Notes under the pieces: model-generated
Database searches by the model: none
What the model was told of the DNA's origin: nothing
What the model saw: the letters and a program-made list of their open reading frames with translations, nothing else
Source of the DNA: Candidatus Njordarchaeota archaeon
GTDB lineage: Archaea > Asgardarchaeota > Njordarchaeia > Njordarchaeales > Njordarchaeaceae
NCBI GenBank assembly: GCA_029856615.1
Contig: JAHKLF010000032.1
Location: 1 to 10,275, forward strand
Direction: 5' to 3'
DNA length: 10,275 nucleotides
Position numbers and translations under genes: made by a program
Part shown: in pieces, positions 6,200-10,275 of the stretch
Numbering within the stretch: the first letter of the stretch is position 1
Layout of the letters: every line of letters starts with the position of its first letter

Positions 6200-7453
6200 A
6201 TGAGTCTTAACATAAAGGAAATAAGAAAAGATTTCCCTATATTGAGCAGAAAGATCAGAGGTAAAAGATTAGTATATTTTGATAATGCAGCCACATCTCA
6301 GAAACCAATACAAGTTATTAACGCTATCAAACGTTTTTATGAAGAATTTAATGCGAATATTCATCGTGGTCTTCATACTCTAAGCCAAGAATCATCAGAA
6401 TTGTACGAAACAGCTCATGACATTGTAGCGGAGTTCATAAATGCGAGCGGAAGAGAAGAAGTCGTCTTCGTTAGAAATACCTCTGAAGCCCTCAATTTAG
6501 TAGCCATGACATTGGGATTTCATACTCTATCGAAAGGAGATGAAATTATTATTTCTATAATGGAGCATCACAGCAATATTCTCCCGTGGAGCAATTTAGC
6601 TAAACGGGTTGGAGCTAAACTGAAGATCATTGATATTACGCCGAACTATATGCTTAATATGGAGATGCTGGAAGAAGCACTCAGTGAGAAAACAAAAATT
6701 GTTGCTATCACTCATATGTCCAATGTTCTAGGTACGATAAATGATATTAAGAGAATATCTAAGATTGCACATGAATATGATGCATTCGTCGTGGTTGACG
6801 GCGCTCAGTCCGTCCCTCACATGCCCATCGACGTAAAAGATCTCGGAATAGATTTCTTGGCGTTTAGTGGACATAAAATGCTTGGTCCAACTGGTATCGG
6901 AGTTCTATATGCAAAAAAGGAGATACTAGAGGATATTCCTCCTTTCCTCCTCGGCGGAGACATGATCAGAGAAGTTCATTGTGATTTAGAAGGTAACTGT
7001 TGGGCTAAATGGAACGATTTACCTTGGAAATTTGAGGCGGGTACTCCAAATATTGTTGGAGGCGTTGGATTAGCTGAAGCAATTAAGTATCTCAAGAGAA
7101 TAGGAATGAATAATGTACGAAATCATGAAATGGACCTCACAGGATATGCTTTGCAACGATTGAATGAGGAGATTGGAGATCAAATAATTATATATGGTCC
7201 AAAAGAAATTGAAGTTCGAGGCGGAATCATCGCTTTTAATTTAGTGAATATGGACCCCCATGTCGTTGCATTATATCTGGATGAATACGGCATAGCTGTT
7301 CGAAGCGGTTTCCATTGCGCACAACCATTGCATGAGAGACTCAATTTAAAGAATGGATCTGTCAGAGCTAGCTTTTATATATACAATACACATGATGAGA
7401 TAGATTACTTTGTTAATGCTTTAAAGGAGATATTGAGAAAACAAAATTCCTGA
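6200..7453 (+). CDS. sufS: Cysteine desulfurase SufS (group II, PLP-dependent)
   Basis: Takes sulfur from L-cysteine as an enzyme persulfide for Fe-S cluster assembly, cytoplasmic, 417 residues from ATG 6200. Motifs: FDNAATSQKP (27-36), NIHRGLHTLSQ (53-63), NTSEALNL (93-100), EHHSN (122-126, His over the PLP ring), VDGAQSVPH (199-207), SGHKMLGPTGIGVLY with PLP-binding K226, WKFEAGTPN (276-284) and the group II active-site loop RSGFHCAQP with C373. ATG 6200 is preceded by GGGTG and matches usual SufS N-termini. The frame is open further upstream to 6110, but those 30 codons contain the TATA box. An insertion near 259-271 carries two extra cysteines (C261, C267). No sufBCD is in the window. The gene converges on the iscS-like operon. 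Confidence 0.93.
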   Translation: MSLNIKEIRKDFPILSRKIRGKRLVYFDNAATSQKPIQVINAIKRFYEEFNANIHRGLHTLSQESSELYETAHDIVAEFINASGREEVVFVRNTSEALNLVAMTLGFHTLSKGDEIIISIMEHHSNILPWSNLAKRVGAKLKIIDITPNYMLNMEMLEEALSEKTKIVAITHMSNVLGTINDIKRISKIAHEYDAFVVVDGAQSVPHMPIDVKDLGIDFLAFSGHKMLGPTGIGVLYAKKEILEDIPPFLLGGDMIREVHCDLEGNCWAKWNDLPWKFEAGTPNIVGGVGLAEAIKYLKRIGMNNVRNHEMDLTGYALQRLNEEIGDQIIIYGPKEIEVRGGIIAFNLVNMDPHVVALYLDEYGIAVRSGFHCAQPLHERLNLKNGSVRASFYIYNTHDEIDYFVNALKEILRKQNS

Positions 7454-7463
7454 TTCAAATAGT

Positions 7464-7483
7464 TATCCTTAATAATTAGGATA
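7464..7483. repeat. Inverted repeat between convergent sufS and iscS-like genes
   Basis: TATCCT (7464-7469) and AGGATA (7478-7483) can form a 6-bp stem with an 8-base loop, 10 bases past the sufS stop. No T-run follows on either strand, so terminator function is uncertain. The TATCC/GGATA arms match the arms of the tupA operator, with a wider spacer. The 74-base gap holds no gene. Confidence 0.35.
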
Positions 7484-7527
7484 GTCGGAAGATATAATAA
7501 ACAACTAATTCGATAAAGAATGATTGC

Positions 7528-8751
7528 CTAAATTTTTCTTGGCTTAAGACTACTAATTTTTCTTAACCTATCTATAGCCTCCGGTATCTGACTTAAAGCA
7601 TAAGCAATATCCTCTCGATTATGATATCTTGATACTTTAAATAATATACTTCCATGAGCTTCTTCGTGTTTTCTACCAATCGCTAATAGGACATGACTTG
7701 GTTCTAAAATCCTGCTAGTACATGCACTGCCACTTGACACATAGATCCCTCTTAGACTAAACTCGATAGTTATTGCTTCTCCTTCGACGTAAAGAAAGCT
7801 CACATTAATGTTATCGGGAGCTCTTTTTTCTCCAATAGGACCATTAACAAGAACATCCGGCACGTTATCCAGAATACCTCTTAAGAGCATGTCTCTTAAT
7901 ATCATCATTTTTGATACATTAGCATCAAAGTTGGTGAACGCTAGCTCAACAGCTTTTTTGAATCCAGCTATTAATGGAATATTTTCAACTCCAGGCCAAA
8001 GTTTTTCTACGCTTAATTGCCCTCGTAGGATGGGAGATAATTTAACTCCCTCTCTAACATACAGAATGCCCACGCCTCTCGGTCCGTGAATCTTATGACT
8101 ACTGATTGTTAAGAGATCGACTCCTAGATCATCAACTCTAAATTTTATCCTTCCATAGGCATCAGCTGCATCCGTATGGAAAATTACGTTAGGATTTGTA
8201 TCCTTCGCGATTTCTGCTAATTCCTTTATATTCTGAATCGTTCCAATTTCGTGATTTACCATCTGAATACTCACAAGGGACGTATCCTTATCGATATAAG
8301 CTTGGAATATTTCTGGATCTATGAAACCTTCTGTATCAACGGGTATCCTTAATACTTCAAATCCAAAGAGCTCAGATGCCGTTTCTGCTGGGAAAATAAC
8401 ACTGAGATGCTCTATAGCAGAGACAATTATTTTCCCTTTTTTCGTTCGATTAGCCAATGCGAATCCCATAATTGCTAGATTATTCGCTTCTGTCCCACTG
8501 TGAGTAATTACGATTTCTTCTGGAGAGCTAGCTCCGATTGTTTTACTCACTAATTCTTTGGTCTCATAGAGAATCTCGTATGCTTCCCATCCAACTTTAT
8601 GAGTTATTGAAGGATGGCCATAACCTATCCGATTAAAATAAGGTAGCATGGCATCTACAACTTCAGGTGGAACTAAGCCAGAGTTCTCAAGGTCGAAATA
8701 TACTTCCCTAGGCGGCTTACCGTGTGCTTTAAGTAAGTCCCTGATCGACAA
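7528..8751 (-). CDS. IscS/NifS-like cysteine desulfurase (group I, archaeal type)
   Basis: Predicted PLP-dependent sulfur donor for the adjacent IscU scaffold, 407 residues. Motifs: THSGTEANNLAI (83-94), IEHLSV (113-118, H115 over PLP), VNHEIGTIQ (165-173), HTDAADAYGR (192-201, D194 for the PLP ring nitrogen), SSHKIHGPRGVGILYVR with PLP lysine K220, and the group I loop SSGSACTSRILEPSHVL with persulfide Cys C344. It departs from E. coli IscS at PLP contacts: Asp (D197) stands where Gln183 is expected, and Val (V255, PGVEN) where RSGT has Thr. The N-terminal DNNATTP motif is DLENSGLVP. The start is TTG 8751 with GGGAG four bases upstream; no in-frame ATG lies near. It is the last gene of iscU-tusA-like-iscS, 41 bases after the preceding stop. 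A desulfurase is the best call; activity needs proof. Confidence 0.86.
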   Translation of the reverse strand: MSIRDLLKAHGKPPREVYFDLENSGLVPPEVVDAMLPYFNRIGYGHPSITHKVGWEAYEILYETKELVSKTIGASSPEEIVITHSGTEANNLAIMGFALANRTKKGKIIVSAIEHLSVIFPAETASELFGFEVLRIPVDTEGFIDPEIFQAYIDKDTSLVSIQMVNHEIGTIQNIKELAEIAKDTNPNVIFHTDAADAYGRIKFRVDDLGVDLLTISSHKIHGPRGVGILYVREGVKLSPILRGQLSVEKLWPGVENIPLIAGFKKAVELAFTNFDANVSKMMILRDMLLRGILDNVPDVLVNGPIGEKRAPDNINVSFLYVEGEAITIEFSLRGIYVSSGSACTSRILEPSHVLLAIGRKHEEAHGSILFKVSRYHNREDIAYALSQIPEAIDRLRKISSLKPRKI

Positions 8752-8792
8752 ACTACTCCCTCTGGAGAATTATAGGAAAAAGAGCTATTTTC

Positions 8793-9029
8793 TCATTTTT
8801 TAATCTTAGCATACGCCACCGCGAATGCATTATTTTTTTCTATGCCTATTAACTCAAAACCATGCTTTTTAAGCGATATTTCAATAACCTTAGTGGGAAT
8901 TTCCTTTGGACTAAATATGATCTTTATTTCTTGTTCCTTAGATTTCGCATCGCGTAATAGAGTATTTAATCTAACCACGGGATGTCCTACGCATCCGGGT
9001 TTTTTGGTCAATAGATCAATAGTTTTCAT
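8793..9029 (-). CDS. Small TusA/SirA-like sulfur-carrier candidate
   Basis: A 78-residue soluble protein: one Cys near the N-terminus (C13 in PGCVGHPVVRLNTLL), a predicted helix, then strand EIKIIFS, helix IPTKVIEISLKKHG, strand FELIGIEKNN and strand AFAVAYAKI. This order matches the small TusA/SirA fold, in which a Cys before the first helix carries a persulfide. The family motif CPxP is not intact; here it reads CVGHP. ATG 9029 overlaps the iscU stop by four bases (ATGA), and the IscS-like gene follows 41 bases on, so all three are probably co-transcribed. A sulfur relay between desulfurase and acceptor fits this context but is inferred. A lineage-specific protein unrelated to TusA is possible. 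Confidence 0.6.
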   Translation of the reverse strand: MKTIDLLTKKPGCVGHPVVRLNTLLRDAKSKEQEIKIIFSPKEIPTKVIEISLKKHGFELIGIEKNNAFAVAYAKIKK

Positions 9030-9544
9030 TTCTTCTCACTAAGACTTTTCATCATTGGCCCATAGATTTTTTCTATCATTTCTTCTTCCTCAAGCGCTTG
9101 TTTTTCATCGACGGTCAGTTCATCTGGCAACCACTCTGGACGAATTCCTATCTTCTTGTAATATCCCCTTATGGCCCGTTTTAAGGCACCGACAGCCAAT
9201 ATGCTACAATGATATTTTATAGGCGGTAAACCACCAAGTTTATCAGCAACATCTTTCCAGCTTATTTTCCAAGCATCTTTTAGAGAAAGTCCTTTAACTA
9301 ATTCAGTTAAGATACTAGCAGCAGCTATATTAGCCGCGCAACCATAACTTTCGAACGTTGCTTTGACTATTATGTCTTCACCATTCTTTTTCTCAATCTT
9401 TAAGTATAGGTGAATCATATCTCCGCATGCTGGGCTTCCAGCTTTAGCGACAATTGTAGCGTCTTCTAGTGGACCAAGATTCTTTGGGTGTTTAAAAAGT
9501 TCAATAATTTTGGGACTGTATGGTAGTGGTATTCTACTACTCAT
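9026..9544 (-). CDS. iscU: IscU/SufU-type Fe-S cluster scaffold protein
   Basis: Scaffold on which iron and sulfide are assembled into an Fe-S cluster before transfer, cytoplasmic, 172 residues. The three ligand cysteines are present: C40 in GSPACGDMI with the assisting D42, C69 in SYGCAANIAAAS, and C113 in PIKYHCSILAVGALKRAI, next to H112. LPPIK (106-110) corresponds to the LPPVK segment recognised by the HscA chaperone in bacteria. Residues about 130-172 form a charged C-terminal extension (WLPDELTVDEKQALEEEEM...) beyond the roughly 128 residues of E. coli IscU. ATG 9544 has GAGG about 8-9 bases upstream. First gene of a three-gene operon with the TusA-like and IscS-like genes, behind a clear TATA box. 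The extra segment is reminiscent of neither NifU domain 2 nor 3. Confidence 0.92.
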   Translation of the reverse strand: MSSRIPLPYSPKIIELFKHPKNLGPLEDATIVAKAGSPACGDMIHLYLKIEKKNGEDIIVKATFESYGCAANIAAASILTELVKGLSLKDAWKISWKDVADKLGGLPPIKYHCSILAVGALKRAIRGYYKKIGIRPEWLPDELTVDEKQALEEEEMIEKIYGPMMKSLSEKK

Positions 9545-9580
9545 TTCAGCAACCTCGTATAGATATCCAATTCTGCTTTA

Positions 9581-9597
9581 TCATAACAGCGTTATAA
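9581..9597. promoter_or_regulatory. Inverted repeat between TATA box and start site of the iscU operon
   Basis: ATAAC-AGC-GTTAT (9583-9595) is a perfect 5-bp inverted repeat with 3-base spacer, extended by one more matching pair at 9581/9597. It lies at about -5 to -20 relative to the predicted start, where a bound repressor would block the polymerase. The regulator is unknown. Confidence 0.4.
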
Positions 9598-9599
9598 GG

Positions 9600-9607
9600 T
9601 ATATAAA
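9600..9607 (-). promoter_or_regulatory. TATA box of the iscU operon
   Basis: Minus strand TTTATATA preceded by the A-rich BRE-like GGAAAAAATA, the clearest archaeal promoter in the window. Transcription would start near 9577, giving a leader of about 32 bases before ATG 9544. Confidence 0.6.
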
Positions 9608-9664
9608 TATTTTTTCCCTTTGGATAATTCTCATTACTAACCCGATAATATTATGTTATTACCG

Positions 9665-9676
9665 CTGAAATTTCAG
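9665..9676. repeat. Perfect 12-bp palindrome after the CPBP gene
   Basis: CTGAAATTTCAG is fully self-complementary and has no loop. It lies 14 bases past the stop of the CPBP gene and about 58 bases upstream of the iscU TATA box. It could be a protein-binding site or part of a 3' end. The rest of this 146-base gap holds only the iscU promoter. Confidence 0.35.
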
Positions 9677-9690
9677 TTTTTCCTAATAAT

Positions 9691-10275
9691 TTATTGTTTC
9701 TTTTTTATCAGTACTACGAGACATAACAAAATTGCCCATGAAAATGTTGTCAAGATACTTGCTTCGATTCCGAATGCACCACCAGTTATGATATAATTGT
9801 TGGATATTACTCGTGTACTGAATAACGATGGTTTAGCATAACCATATACTTCAAATCCGAGGATATGATATATAATTACATTCCAAGATGTATGAAATCC
9901 TACTGGTACGCCAAGATGTTCATCATGGATGTAGAAGTAGCAGAGTATAATACTAATTAGAAAGAGGTTAACTGCCGCTAAGAAATTGTATCCTAAATTG
10001 AATACATGAGCTATGCTAAATGACAATGAGGCTATAATTATAGCTTTCCTTGTGCCCAAACTTCTTAGGATATCGACAAGAAAACTTCTAAATAATAACT
10101 CTTCCGAAAAAGCACTAATAATAGTGACAATTAAGCTAAATAAAAGGATGATTCGTGAAGATTCAGTGAACGTTATAAAGGATAAATCAAAGATCATTAG
10201 AATTAGCAATATAATACTAAGAGAAAAAAAGGCTAACAGTGAACCCTTTAGGATACCCCAAGAGAAAGTACGAAA
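9691..10275 (-). CDS. CPBP-family intramembrane metalloprotease (N-terminus outside window)
   Basis: Membrane protein of the CPBP (Abi, Rce1-like) family, which cleaves or processes substrates within the membrane. Catalytic-type motifs are visible: SEELLFRSF (EExxxR), FSIAHVFN (FxxxH) and HTSWN (second His motif), all between hydrophobic helices; the tail ends in IKKKQ. The stop is TAA at 9691. The first start-like codon inside is TTG 10207-10209, but the frame stays open upstream to the window edge and encodes a plausible helix (GILKGSLLAFFSLSIILLIL). The gene is therefore 5'-incomplete, with 194 codons before the stop visible. The substrate is unknown; members act in protein processing, prenyl-protein maturation or peptide immunity. 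It reads toward the iscU operon on the same strand but is separated from it by 146 bases and a promoter. Confidence 0.85.
   Translation of the reverse strand, partial: FRTFSWGILKGSLLAFFSLSIILLILMIFDLSFITFTESSRIILLFSLIVTIISAFSEELLFRSFLVDILRSLGTRKAIIIASLSFSIAHVFNLGYNFLAAVNLFLISIILCYFYIHDEHLGVPVGFHTSWNVIIYHILGFEVYGYAKPSLFSTRVISNNYIITGGAFGIEASILTTFSWAILLCLVVLIKKKQ

Noticed and set aside
7808..8089. 93-codon plus-strand frame inside the iscS-like gene
   Set aside because: Antisense to strongly conserved PLP-enzyme sequence; no recognisable protein.
1..10275. CRISPR array, tRNA, insertion sequence or integration site
   Set aside because: No regularly spaced repeats, cloverleaf-like segments, transposase motifs or flanking target duplications were seen in the short gaps.

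Overview
The window looks like chromosomal DNA of an archaeon, probably of the Thermoproteota/TACK side, although the sequence alone does not fix the lineage. The evidence is AT-rich DNA, TATA/BRE-type promoters instead of bacterial -35/-10 pairs, GTG and TTG starts, GGTGA-type ribosome binding sites matching the archaeal 16S tail, and TupABC, SufS, IscS and IscU proteins with archaeal-looking sequence features. No rRNA, tRNA, CRISPR array, insertion sequence or phage gene was seen. The DNA is densely coding, and no stretch above 300 bases lacks a gene.

Left part (1-2481, minus strand): a phosphate ABC transporter operon, pstS-pstC-pstA, with overlapping genes. pstA runs off the left edge. 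Every phosphate-contacting residue known from E. coli PstS is present.

Centre (2571-6080): a minus-strand gene for a one-component regulator (ModE/LysR-type winged helix fused to a periplasmic-binding-protein-like domain) diverges from a plus-strand tungstate transporter operon, tupA-tupB-tupC. The 91-base divergent region holds a palindromic TATA box that could serve both directions. It also holds a perfect 18-bp palindrome just before tupA, the natural candidate operator for the regulator. The tupA-tupB gap contains a U-rich tract and then a hairpin that covers the tupB ribosome binding site. The pst operon starts 89 bases downstream of the regulator on the same strand, so two oxyanion importers flank one oxyanion-sensor gene.

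Right part (6200-9544): sulfur mobilisation and Fe-S cluster assembly. A group II cysteine desulfurase, sufS (plus), converges on a minus-strand operon of an IscU-type scaffold, a small TusA/SirA-like protein and a divergent group I cysteine desulfurase (IscS-like). Both promoters carry short inverted repeats near the expected transcription start. Tungsten enzymes need Fe-S clusters and a dithiolene cofactor, so co-location with tup may be functional, but that is inference.

Right edge (9691-10275, minus): a CPBP-family intramembrane protease whose reading frame stays open to the edge, so its N-terminus is missing.

The main points for follow-up are the tup operator and shared promoter, the tupA-tupB leader structures, the recurrent GGTGA-N5-start arrangement that can mislead start calling, the operator-like repeats at the two Fe-S promoters, and unusual active-site residues in the IscS-like enzyme.
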